DNA from: Sarcophilus harrisii
Lineage: Eukaryota; Chordata; Mammalia; Dasyuromorphia; Dasyuridae
Length of the DNA stretch: 64,000 bases
Direction of reading: 5' to 3'
Assembly (NCBI RefSeq): GCF_902635505.1
Contig: NC_045426.1
Coordinates: 675,833,087-675,897,086 of the forward strand
Below are positions 23,451-33,600 of the stretch, in pieces. How positions within the stretch are numbered: the stretch's first letter is position 1; each line of letters begins with the position of its first letter. The position numbers and the translations under genes are program-made. The notes under the pieces were generated by a model that made no database searches, was not told the DNA's origin, and worked only from the letters and a program-made list of their open reading frames with translations.

Positions 23451-24151
23451 AAGACTATATAAATTGTTACCCACATGTGCAAAAGTGTTTGTGGCAGGTG
23501 TCTTTGTAGTGGCCAGAAACCGGAAACTGAGTGGATGCCCATGAGTGGGAGAACAGTTGAATAAGGTATGGTATATAAATGTTATGGAATATTATTGTTC
23601 TGTAAGAAATGACCAGCAGGATGATTTCAGAAAGGCCTGGAGAGACTTACACAAACTGATGCTGAGTGAAATGAGCAGGACCAGGAGATCATTATATACT
23701 TCAACAATAATATTATTTGATGATCAGTTCTGATGGACGTGGCTCTCATTGAGATGATTCAAACCAGTTCCACTTGTTCAGTGATGAAGAGAATCATCTA
23801 CACCCAGAGACAGAGAACCATGGGAACAGAGTGTGGAACACAACATAGCATCCTCACTCTCTCTGTTGTTATTTGCTTGCATTTTGTTTTCTTTCTCAGT
23901 TTTCCTTTTTCTTACTTCTTGATTTGATTTTTCTTCTGCAACAAGATAACTGTATAAATGTGTATTGGATCGAATACATATTCCAACATGTTTAACATGT
24001 ATTAGACTACCTGCCAGCTAGGGGAGGGGGTGGGGGAAGGAGAGGAAAATTTGGAACAAAAGATTATGCAAAGGTCAATGTTGGAAAAATTACCCATGCA
24101 TATGCTTTGTACTGAAAAAGCTTTAATTAAAAAAAAAAGACTATAAATTGT
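23451..24151 (+). mobile_element. 5'-truncated L1 3' end with target duplication
   Basis: Best-preserved plus-strand L1 end of the window: ggaaactgagtggatgccca ... aataatattatttgatgatc ... ctttaattaaaaaaaaa. Flanks aagactatataaattgt (23451-23467) and aagactataaattgt (24137-24151) differ by one AT unit. Confidence 0.92.
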
Positions 24152-24269
24152 CCATTTGTATCAGTACAGAGAATGCCTTCATCCAGAAGATCTGGGACCA
24201 GTGAAATAACTGGCCCAATCCAAAAAAGGGGGAAAAATAGTAATAAGGGAGCATGACATCATCAAGGGA

Positions 24270-24780
24270 GTGAATTCTAAGGAAGTGGAAATGTTTAGCC
24301 TAGAGAAAAGAAGTCTTAGGTAGGAATGAGATGGTTGTTCTGGGTACTTAATAATTAATTTTCAGGAAAGGGAGTATAGACTTGTTTTGATTAATAATAG
24401 TAATAACCAGAATTTATATAATTATGCATTTTGCAAAATACTTTACAATATATTTATTTCTTATGACAATCTTAGGAGGTACGTGTTATTATTATCTCCA
24501 TTTTATAGATGAGGAAAGTGAAGAAGACAGTGGTTAAGTGACTTTCCCAGTATCATATGACTAGAAAATATTTCAGAAATTTGAACTCAGCTCTAAGCCC
24601 AGCACTCTATTTAAGATACCAAGAGTGGGGAACAATGAGTAGATATGGCCAAATTTCCTTCTCTGTGTCAAAAGAACTTACTAATAATTAGAGCTGTTCT
24701 AAGTTGGAATGGCTGCCTCAGGATGGAATGAAACCTCCTTCATTAAAGGAGCAGAAGTCAGATAACTCATCATCAATTCT
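24270..24780 (+). repeat. CR1/L3-like LINE 3' end split by a MIR
   Basis: 24270-24365 (aatgtttagcctagagaaaa) and 24640-24780 (taattagagctgttctaagt) are consecutive parts of the CR1/L3-like 3' end; 24388-24620 is a minus-strand THER1/MIR. Confidence 0.65.
24388..24620 (-). repeat. THER1/MIR-type SINE
   Basis: tttatataattatgcatttt ... ctccattttatagatgagga ... cccagcactctat. Confidence 0.75.
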
Positions 24781-24789
24781 AATTTTTAA

Positions 24790-25500
24790 AGAATCATTTT
24801 GTACCTCTTTTTCTGATTTATTAATTCTCTTTTCATATCTTTCTTTCATAGTGCTCATTTGATTTTTTAAAAATCATTTTTTAATTTCCTTAAAGGAAAT
24901 ATATATATCTTTAAATCTTCCAGGAATCCATTCACTTTTTGAAGATTTCCCAGTAGATTTTTTGGAATAATTCTTTTTTTCAGTATTTGTATCTTTAGCT
25001 TCCCTGTTACCAAAGTAGATTTTTATAGTCAGATTCTGTTTTTTTTTTTTTTTTTTCCCTTCTCATTTTTTCCTAGCCTATTTCTTGACTTTGGATTTGA
25101 TATTGTGATAACTTCCACTGGGGAGATGGCTAGCTTGAACTTCTGTCTTCAAGTCCTTTTATTGCTTTTGAAGCTCAGTCTTCTGCTAGTTTTCAGTGCT
25201 CCCCAAATCTGAAGTCTGCTTGCCGATCTCCTGGTCAGAGCTCTGCAATTCCCTGACCCAAATTTAGGCTTCTCAGTTTATTTATGGTTGGGAGATTCAG
25301 TAGGCTCCTGGGCTATTTTCCTTGTTCAGTACTAGACTGAGTTCCCCACCAGTCCTCTTGGTTCTCATTCTATGATCAGGAACTGAAAATTGGGTGACAG
25401 AGCTTCCGAATGTCATCCATTGCTTGTTAAGGATCCCCTGGGATATTTTTCTGCCCTAAATAGGTTCTTTTTCCATCCCTGGGTGCTCCACATTCACACT
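24790..25500 (-). mobile_element. Probable L1 5' region/ORF1 fragment
   Basis: On the minus strand the left part is A-rich, coiled-coil-like coding sequence as in L1 ORF1; the right part would be its 5' UTR. Inferred from composition and recalled similarity only. Confidence 0.4.
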
Positions 25501-26215
25501 CTCTCCCTGAGGTCCACAGATTTCTCTATTTCCCTAAGCTGCCATGGGCTGGAAACAAAATGACTCATTATGATTTTATTCTTGGCTTTCCAATCAGAAT
25601 ATGGACTGGAACAATTTCTAAATCTTTGTGGAGAACCATAGTAGTGGAGAACAATTGATGCATTAATTACTACTTCCTCTCCTTCCTCCTTTCCCCCTGG
25701 ACTACTAGTGTAGAATGTCAAAGATGGATTCTTATTCTGGGAGATCACATGGTTGAAAAGAGATCTAGGGGAGAGAGCTGGGTGGGTTTCCTAGGTGATT
25801 ATTAGAGCCATTCTCCAGGCCACACAGTTGGTCTTGTAAGAAGGGGAAGAAATTGCATCAGCATTTGGGGGCAGGGTCTTATTTCTTTAGGAAGGGGACT
25901 TGGACCTTTCCTGCCCCCAAGGGCTGATGGATGGCTGATGCAACCTTGGCCTCCTGCCCAGTCACCCAACGAGAGATTCTAAATTCCAGATTCCATAACC
26001 TACTAAAGAACTTGGCTGCCCCAGGATGAGTTGGAATTCTGGGCCTGGGCCACCGAGGGAACCCTTTTATTCTTGGCTCTGTTGCTGAGCCCCGCATTCC
26101 CCTACTTAAATTAGCTGTTGAGCCTGGGAAAAGAGGGATGGGATTCGCCCAGCTGCTGTATGCTCCTTCCCCAGAAATTACATGGTATATATTTGCATTG
26201 AATTTTCTGTATATA
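25500..26215. other. No recognisable feature
   Basis: Repeat-poor; no conserved peptide. Confidence 0.4.
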
Positions 26216-26295
26216 TGTTCAGTTTTCCCTCCAAGACAGCAAAAGCTTCTTGAGGGTAAGGACTGTTTTATTTGTTTTTGTATTCCTAGGGCCTG
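26215..26295 (+). repeat. L2 3' end fragment
   Basis: gcaaaagcttcttgagggta aggactg then tattcctagggcctgg. Confidence 0.6.
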
Positions 26296-26304
26296 GGACA
26301 TATT

Positions 26305-26540
26305 CTGGAGTGGTTCAGTCTTTTCCAGTTGTATCCTCCTCTTTGGGACCTTATTTGGGGTTTTCTTGCCAAAGTTAATAGAGTGGTTTGCCATTTTTTT
26401 CTCCAGCTCATTTGACAGAGAAGGAAACTGAGGCAAACTGGATTAAGTTGCCCAGGGTCACACAGCTAGTAAATATCTGAAGCTGGATTTGAAATCAAGT
26501 CCTCCTGACTGCAGAACGGGTTCCCTAAGCCAATTCTACC
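26305..26540 (-). repeat. RTE-tailed CORE-SINE (WSINE/Mar1-like)
   Basis: tggttcagtcttttccagtt, ttatttggggttttcttgcc, cagggtcacacagctagtaa. Creates a misleading 185-codon minus-strand open frame at 25879-26436. Confidence 0.9.
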
Positions 26541-27310
26541 AAAGCCCTCCCAAAGGGAGGGAATAAGTAACTGGTAAACTCCTTCTATCTGCTGGTCATC
26601 TCCAGATCTCAACTCCTGAAAGTCTCCAAGATACTTGCCTTGGGATTTGCTGACTTCTGGACCTCAGATTTAGAATCTACTCATTATCCTTGGCCTGCTG
26701 CTTCTGTAACTCCCCAGCCTAATCAGGGTTATATTATTATTATTTGGGGGATTGATTGGGGGTGTTAATCTGGCTCTCCTGTCACTCCCTTATGTCATTT
26801 AGGACAAATGAGTTCCTCTGGGGGAGGGGAACTGTTAAAACTACAATTTCCTTCCCTACCCACTGAAGGTATAGGGCTGGATGACTTTCCTTTTCAGTTA
26901 TAAATTATGATTTTACAACCCAACTTTAGCTCCCTGACCCACCCCTGACCTGGCAACCCTTTTCCTGAGTCCTGACCTCAAGTGCCTTCATCATACACTA
27001 TAGCCCTCTGGGGCCAGCAGGATAGGAAATTGCATCAGGGTCAGTGGGAGGGAGGGACTTGCTATGCTAGGGTGCGGACCTGGGTCTTTCCTGCTCTAGG
27101 CCTTGCTAGCTGATGCAACTTTGGCTGCTACTTTCTATAAGCCCTAGAGATTGTCCTTGTTTTGATAGGAGAGAAGGGTTTCTTACCTTCCAAGATATCT
27201 GCCTTCTAACATCTTCATTTCCATCCCACTGGTATTTCTTAGTGTCCAAGATGTATGGCCAGCTCTCCACTAAAGAGACTTCTCAGGTCACATTGTTGGA
27301 AGGTGTTATT
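26540..27310. other. No recognisable feature
   Basis: Repeat-poor sequence; no coding signal. Confidence 0.4.
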
Positions 27311-27390
27311 AGTATCATTAAGCAGGTATTTGTACTTATATTCCCAATAACTTTGCACACCCTTAATAAAGGCTTGCTGATTGATTCTTC
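27310..27390 (+). repeat. L2 3' end fragment
   Basis: ttgtacttatattcccaata ... ccttaataaaggcttgctga. Confidence 0.4.
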
Positions 27391-27499
27391 TCAAAGGCTA
27401 TTTGAGGGAGGACAAGACCTGGTAGGTCCTGCTAGTGGAGAAATGGACTGACTATGTGTGTTTGTCATCCAAGGCCCATCCTGCCTAAGTTCAGAAGCA

Positions 27500-27660
27500 G
27501 GAGAGATGAAGCAGGAAGGGTCCTGGGGGCCATCTAATCTCACTTCTGAATTTTATATGAGGTAACAGGCCAAGAAAGGTGAAGTTACTTGTGCAAGCTC
27601 ACTTGGGATTTGGTTAGAATTAGAATTCATTTTCAGAGTAATATCACAGTTTGGCTCCAG
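27500..27660 (-). repeat. MIR-type SINE
   Basis: ctgggggccatctaatctca ... ggtaacaggccaagaaagg. Confidence 0.55.
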
Positions 27661-28049
27661 GATGAGGGACTTTTTAGTCCCAGAAAGTCTTGGAGACCAT
27701 CTATCAAGGAAGAGAGCATAGGAGTAGATTTAGAGCTATCTTAGAAGGCCTTTTAAGTTCAAAAACTAAGGCCAAAGTCGGGCCTTATGATTCTGAATCA
27801 AGCTTTCTCAGGGCATCCCATGGTCTTTGTGGGTGGAATGAACATCCACACCAAATAAATCCCAGAGCCAGGAGCCTGTCTGGGGCTAATGATCAGATTG
27901 GAGTCTGGGGTGGGTCACTTTGTCCCTATAGGTAGTAGTGAAGGAGGGGAGGGGATTTGAGATTCTGGTAGACTCAGGGCTGGGGATCAGGGAAGGCCCC
28001 TCATTCCCTGGCTCCTCTGGTCTTGGAGTCTGAGGCTAGACCAGTGAAG

Positions 28050-28205
28050 AGTATGGTTTTTCCATCAGAGAATCTGGGTTCACAACCCACCTCATTTACT
28101 ACCGGGTGCCTTAGGCAAATCTCCATCCTCTGGGTCTTTTCCTCTGTAAAATGAGGGGGGTGGGACTACATTGTCTCTAGGGTTCCTTCCAGGTCTGGAT
28201 TTATA
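28050..28205 (+). repeat. MIR-type SINE
   Basis: cttttcctctgtaaaatgag and gggactacattgtctctagg. Confidence 0.65.
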
Positions 28206-28680
28206 ACCCAATAACCCTCCTATAATCCTGGCCAACCCAAGGGCTTGGGGGCCAAGACCCTTGCAGGAAACTACAGGAAATCACGTCGCAGTCCTGAAAT
28301 TGATATCCCAATACGCTGCGCTTTCAATTTCCAGCCTGGTCCCAGCTGCTGACTCTGCTGCCCCCCGGTGGCGAAACCCACAAATCTTGACTGCATTTCG
28401 CCCTGCTCTGGTCAGACCAGGGGACCACGGGGTTTCCTCCAGCAAGGCGTTTCATTGCCCCAGCTCGGTCAGACAGGGACAGGCTAAGGGCCATCTTGGA
28501 GCATGGGAGACAACCGGATCTCTGCCCCTGACCGCCTTATCCTGGCACGGGCGAAATAGCTCTGGGCTGAGTCAGTGGACAGGGACTCTCCACCTAGCTC
28601 TGAAATTGTGACTTTAGCTGCTATTTATTCCCTCTAGCTCTCAGCTCCCCCCCTTTTTTTTTTTTTGTAAAATCAGAGGA
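28205..28680. other. GC-rich repeat-poor island
   Basis: Locally GC-rich with several CpGs (28330-28560), including cccccggtggcgaaaccca. A 116-codon open frame (28261-28611) has no known domain. Possible regulatory sequence in the MMP17 3' flank; function unknown. Confidence 0.35.
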
Positions 28681-28683
28681 GGT

Positions 28684-28889
28684 ATCGGTTCTCAAACTTT
28701 TCGGCCTCAAAAGTTATGCTTTATATTCTTAAAAATGATTGAAGATCTGCTATCCCAGAGCGTCTGTTTATGTGGGCTGTGTCTGACCAATATTCATTGT
28801 ATTAGAAATTAAAACTTCAATATTTATTGTAAAAATAGTTTTGACCTTGCAGACCCTCCAAAAAGGCATCACACTTTGAGGACCAGTGA
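28684..28889. mobile_element. hAT-type MITE
   Basis: Imperfect terminal inverted repeats: cggttctcaaactttt at the left and cactttgaggaccagtg at 28872-28888. Internal words gtttatgtgggctgtgtctg and attagaaattaaaact match a mammalian hAT MITE from memory. About 205 bp, non-coding. Confidence 0.65.
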
Positions 28890-29015
28890 TGGACAGAGAT
28901 GGAAAGGACCTTAGAAATCATCTTGTACAACTCCTTCATTTTACAGATGAGGGAACCTCTGAGGCCCAGGGAGAAGTGGTCTGTCCGCATGAACATACTT
29001 AGTAAGTGTTTGATG
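28890..29015 (-). repeat. MIR-type SINE
   Basis: gacagagatggaaaggacct ... acagatgagggaacctctga. Confidence 0.65.
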
Positions 29016-29019
29016 CTCC

Positions 29020-30313
29020 CTAGAATCCACTCCCACCCTCCAGCTGGAGATGGGACTTGTCTCAAGGTTACAAACTTCTCGGTGAGGGGCATCTGGGCAG
29101 TAGCTATAGCCCTGGACTTGGAGCCAGGATAGACCTGAGTTTAGAAACATAGACACACTCAGGCTGACAAATCAAGAAGCAGGATGAGTCTACACAGCAA
29201 GAAACTCAAAGACCAGAGCTGTATACAAAGCAGGAAGAGATTGTGTTTGATTCAAATACCACACAGAGACAACGAGGCAATCCCTAGATGTCTACCTTCT
29301 GAAGATCTCCAAGCTAGTTCACTCCTCACCTGCCTTTTGGGAAGTTTCTGTTGAACTGACTGCAGGGGATATTGTGTCCTGGCTTCCCAGGAAAATGGGC
29401 CTCAGAACTAGACCAGCAGTGGCCAAACAACTGCTCACTTCCTGCGGGCCTGAGCTATTCTTTGATGAGTCTCTTAACTCATATTCTATCCCCTGGAGCC
29501 CATGCCTCTGGGGTGGGGAAATATCAGGAAGAGGACTGTTTCAGAACCGAGGGGAGTCCTGACTGTAAAGACTTAGATGTTTCCAAATAAAAGACAGATA
29601 GCAAGCTGCGTTTGTACCCTGTTCTCCCATCTGAACTGTGAGGTCAAAATGGCCACTGAGGGAGATGGGATGGGCTTACTGATGCTTCTTGACACTCAGC
29701 TGAGCATGGGAAGCCTCTTTGAGGGGAAAATAGAGCAGGATGGTCTTGGGATCCCCCTGCTCTGTGAGCCCTTTCCCTGGGGGAAGGGAAAATAGTGGTC
29801 AGAGATGATCACTTCCCAGGAAGGGGCCCAGACAGCTGGGCCTTTGCTTCAAACATAGGGTAACAGGATTGGTTTTCCTTGTGGAGGCATTTTTCTGGCT
29901 TGGAAGAATGATGTAGGAGCCTCACCCTGTGCCCTTCTGTGTCCAATAGCCTTGAAAATTTACTGACTGACTGGCCAGAGTCTGACCAGCCCCTCCAGGA
30001 GGATGGAAGACTGGGTATTCCTTGCTGCTTCCCATCTTCCCCACTCCCACCTGTTCCAGGGGCCTCCAGTTTCTGAGAGGCCAGGATGGAAGAGCTTTGG
30101 GCCATGGGCTGATATAGAAGCCTCATCCTTATCTTCAAGGCTGAATTAAAAGAAAAGAATTGATTGCAACTCCAAACTGTGCCATTTTCTCCTGGAGAAT
30201 ATCTCACCAGCCCTGGGTGGGGGGACCCCTGCCCTTGGTGTTGTCTGTGAGTGGTCCCTGGTGGAGGGGGGGCAACCCCTGCTCTTCCCTCTCCCAGCCC
30301 AGCACCAGTGCTA
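29020..30313 (-). other. Repeat-poor sequence after the MMP17 stop codon; includes the 3' UTR
   Basis: No interspersed repeat recognised. The MMP17 3' UTR must start here on the minus strand, but its end cannot be fixed: only variant signals are seen (an AGTAAA-type word near 29960). A plus-strand AATAAA occurs near 29586. The short open frames on both strands resemble nothing I know. Confidence 0.5.
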
Positions 30314-30648
30314 TCAAAGCGCCGCGGCCATCAGGGTTGCTGTCCAGATGCCGGCCAGCGCCAGCTGGGCCAAGAGCAGCTTGGAAATGTGCCCCAAAGA
30401 GGAAGCGTCGGACGTGCAGGAGCAGACCTCGTAACCACTGTCCGAGCGGCTCTCGTCATGCTGGCCGGGCCTCGAGCGGGCCCCAGTCCTGGCTCCCTCG
30501 GCTCTGACTTCATTTTCAGGACCGTCAGCCTGCAAATCGCTGCACACCAACCAGTCTTTGGCAGTGGACTGTGGGTAGCCAGGGGCAGCCTCCAGCTCAC
30601 TGTCCAGTACTTTCCAATAGTCTTTGCCCCTGAAGAAATACGAGGCTC
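30314..30648 (-). CDS. MMP17: MMP17 exon 10: blade 4, stem, GPI-anchor signal, stop
   Basis: Acceptor ctctgtccccag. Codes residues 439-549 and a TGA stop at 30316-30314. [15 protein letters not shown] completes blade 4; DWLVC supplies Cys474, which closes the propeller. A polar stem (475-512) follows, then GYEVCSCTS and a hydrophobic end, [14 protein letters not shown] to MAAAL, with no positively charged residue after it. That is the layout of a GPI-attachment signal and is how MT4-MMP is anchored. The paired Cys of EVCSC are shared with human MMP17. The stem and tail are the most divergent parts. The 3' UTR continues below 30314; no canonical AATAAA on the minus strand lies within 1.6 kb downstream, the nearest being at 28629-28624, so the polyadenylation site is unresolved. 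Confidence 0.95.
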
Positions 30649-33600
30649 CTGGGGACAGAGACAAGAGACATCCATACATGGGGGGAGGGTGTTGGGGCTG
30701 AGATCAAACCTTGCTCCCATTATTCCCGCCCTTCCAGGCCCCAGCTTGTTCCCCTTCTGAGGTCTGGCCCAGGGGGCCCACCCTGCAGGAGGGTAGACTT
30801 AAGAGTAGACATTAGAGAGGGCTGTTTGGGACTGTTTGGTGCAGGGCAGGAGCTCTGGAGTCAAATCTGCCCTCAGATACTTAACATTAGCTGAGTGAGC
30901 CTGGGCCAGTCACTTAACCCCAATTGCCTCCCTCCCCCCCCCAATTCAAGAACCCTCCCCCCAAAAAGATGACCCCCCCCCCCCAAACGACTGTTTAATG
31001 GGACAGATTTTTTTATCTAAAGGCTGAGAGATTAGGAGTCTCCTCAGTGTATAGATCTTTGTATGCATGTATGTATAGGGCTTTGTATATATGTATAAAT
31101 TGTCTTTCTCAGGTTACTTTGTATCTACTTTGTATATCTTTTGTATATATCTCCTAAGATTGTATACATTGTTTCCTTCATTAGAATATCAGCTCCTTGA
31201 GGACAGAGATTGAGACACTTTTGTGTTTGGGATTAAGTATGTTGTTGCTGATCATGAGGATTAGTGTTTTGTTTTTTTTTTAAGGTTCTCCAGCTTCTAG
31301 TTCTAAGTGATCAGAGCCGCTCAACAGGGCCGTGCTGAGGTTAATGTGGCCACAGTCTAACGATAGACATAAGATTTGGGGTTGTGGACTTGGGCTCTTG
31401 TGTTCTGAGTTCTGTGGACAAGTCCCGGAAACCTTTGAGAAGCTTCCTGTAGAAAAAAAAAATTAAAAAAGGGATAAAAAAGAAGCTTCCTGCGTCTGGC
31501 AGGGGACTCACCATCAGACCAGCGCATGGCATCGTCCAGGATGCTGGGGATCCCCCTCCACAGAGGGCTCTCTGCGGGATACCCAGGGTCCATCCTCCGA
31601 GCGTGGTCATCATAGCGCCAGTACAGATGGTCCTTAAAGAAATAAGTCTTGTCATTGTGGGCCCAGGAGAAGGCAGCATCGATGCCACCTGGCGGGAGGC
31701 TGAAGTCGGAGACAGGCCGAGGGTATCCTTCCTCAACGTTATTGTCTTTAAAGACCCAGTATCTGTCTCCTGGGGGGAGAGGAAACAGGCATGGAGCAAG
31801 AAAATGGCAGCTGTATAGCGGTGGGAGTTGGGGAAGGTAGGGATAAGGTAGACAAATCTGGCTCAGGGGGTGTCCTAGAATAGCACTGCGGTATGGATGG
31901 ATGGAGTGCACCAAATAAGGCCCATTTCCAACCCCTTGAGCTCTAAACCCGTGGGGTCCAGTAGAAAGAACACTGGACTGGAATCACATCCCCAGTCTTT
32001 CCCAGCAAACTTTTATGATCTTGGGCTAATCAACTGCTTTTTCTGGCTCCTCAGTTTTCTCACTTGTAAATAAGAAAGCTGGTTAACATTAGGGGTGTCA
32101 AACATATCCATTCCAGCTGCAACAGTCCTGAGTTCAGCCCCAATCAAATTAAAATATAATTGGGAAATATTTAATAAAATAAATAAAAAACAAAATATTT
32201 AACAAAATAAATAAAAATAACAATACATAAAAATAAAAAAAAAATAGAATTATTTTAAAACTAAGCCTAAGCAGGAATTCTTCTATATGGGTCAGGGCCC
32301 CCTATTTCTATTTAAATTTGTCACCAGATATAGATGATATTGCCTAGGTCTTTTCTAGCCTGACAGAAGAATCTATGATCTTTCCTTTTATAGCCAGGGA
32401 GAACTTCTAGAATGATTGTCCTTGCCTCTATTCTTCTGCTCTCTTACTCATTTCTCAGCCCTCTTGTATTTAGGCCTCCAACTTTTTCAATTGAAAGTCT
32501 CTTTCTGAGGTTGCTAGTGACCTCCAAATGGCCACATCCAATGGCCTTTCCCTGCTCGAATTCATCTTCCATTCAGATGCCAAGTTAATAATCCTAACGC
32601 ACACATCTGACATCACTCCCCTTCTCAAGATACTCTAGTAACTCCCTTTTGCCTTCAGTATACAAAATTCTCTGCTAGACATTTAAAGCTCTTTACTGTC
32701 TATCTCTGACCTACCTTTCCAGGCTTGTTTTACATCTCTCTCTTTCCATTAGGTGATAAAGTGAGTAAAATACTGAGCCTGGAGCAGCAATACCCTGAGT
32801 TCAAATCCAGCTGTGGGCCAGTCACTTAACCTTTGGCTAGCTCAGTTTCCTCATCTGTAAAATGGGGATGTTGATATCTGATTGTTTCAGTCATGCCTGA
32901 TTCTTTGTAATCACATTTCAGGGTTTTCTTGGCAAAGATACTAGAATGGTTTGCCATTTCCTTCTCCAGATCATTTTACAGAAGAAGAAGAAGAAACTGA
33001 GGTAAAGAGTCTAAAGTGACCAACCTAGGCCATATAGCTAGCTAGTAAGTGTCTGAGGCAAGATTTGAATTTTTGAAGATGAATCTTCCTGTGTCTAGTA
33101 TTCCATGACTATGGCACCATCTACCTACCTACCAGGGTGCTCGTGAAGTACGGCATGGTGCCTGGAATATAGTAGATACTTAACAGATCCTTCTTTCTAT
33201 TCTTGCTCCTGCACACACACAAACACACACATAGTAGTTCCAATCCAATTGGCCTCTTGTGTATGATACTCCCCCACCTCTTTGCCTTTGCAAAGGTGAT
33301 CCTCCCAGTCTGAAACAATCTTCTTCCATCCTTTTGCTGCTTAGAATCATCAGTTTCTTTAAAATTCAGCTCAAATACACAATGCCTTTCTTGACCCTTC
33401 AGATACTAGTGGTTGCTTTCCCCAAATAATTTTGTATTTATTTTGTGTTTCCTTATATGAACCCATATTGTTTTCCCTGATAGAATATAAGTTTCTTGAG
33501 GGCAGAGAATGTGCTGTTTTTGTCTCCGTAGCTTCATTTATCATAGACCTTGAAGTATAGAAAATGCTTAATAAAGTTTTATTGAATGAATGCAGAGTAA

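Larger units (their letters stand above)
32425..33595 (+). repeat. L2 LINE split by two SINEs (intron 8)
   Basis: 32425-32755 is ORF2 end (gtgacctccaaatggccaca; ccttcagtatacaaaattct) and 33130-33595 the rest and 3' end (aagtttcttgagggcagaga; aatgcttaataaag). SINEs occupy 32755-33125. One of the longest L2 copies here. Confidence 0.7.

Noticed and set aside
25879-26436. 185-codon minus-strand open frame
   Set aside because: Its first third is the translation of an RTE-tailed SINE (MANHSINFGKKTPNK is a SINE reading); the rest matches nothing.
28261-28611. 116-codon plus-strand frame in the GC-rich block
   Set aside because: No recognised domain; open frames lengthen by chance in GC-rich sequence.
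30251-30760. 169-codon plus-strand frame
   Set aside because: Shadow of MMP17 exon 10 on the opposite strand.
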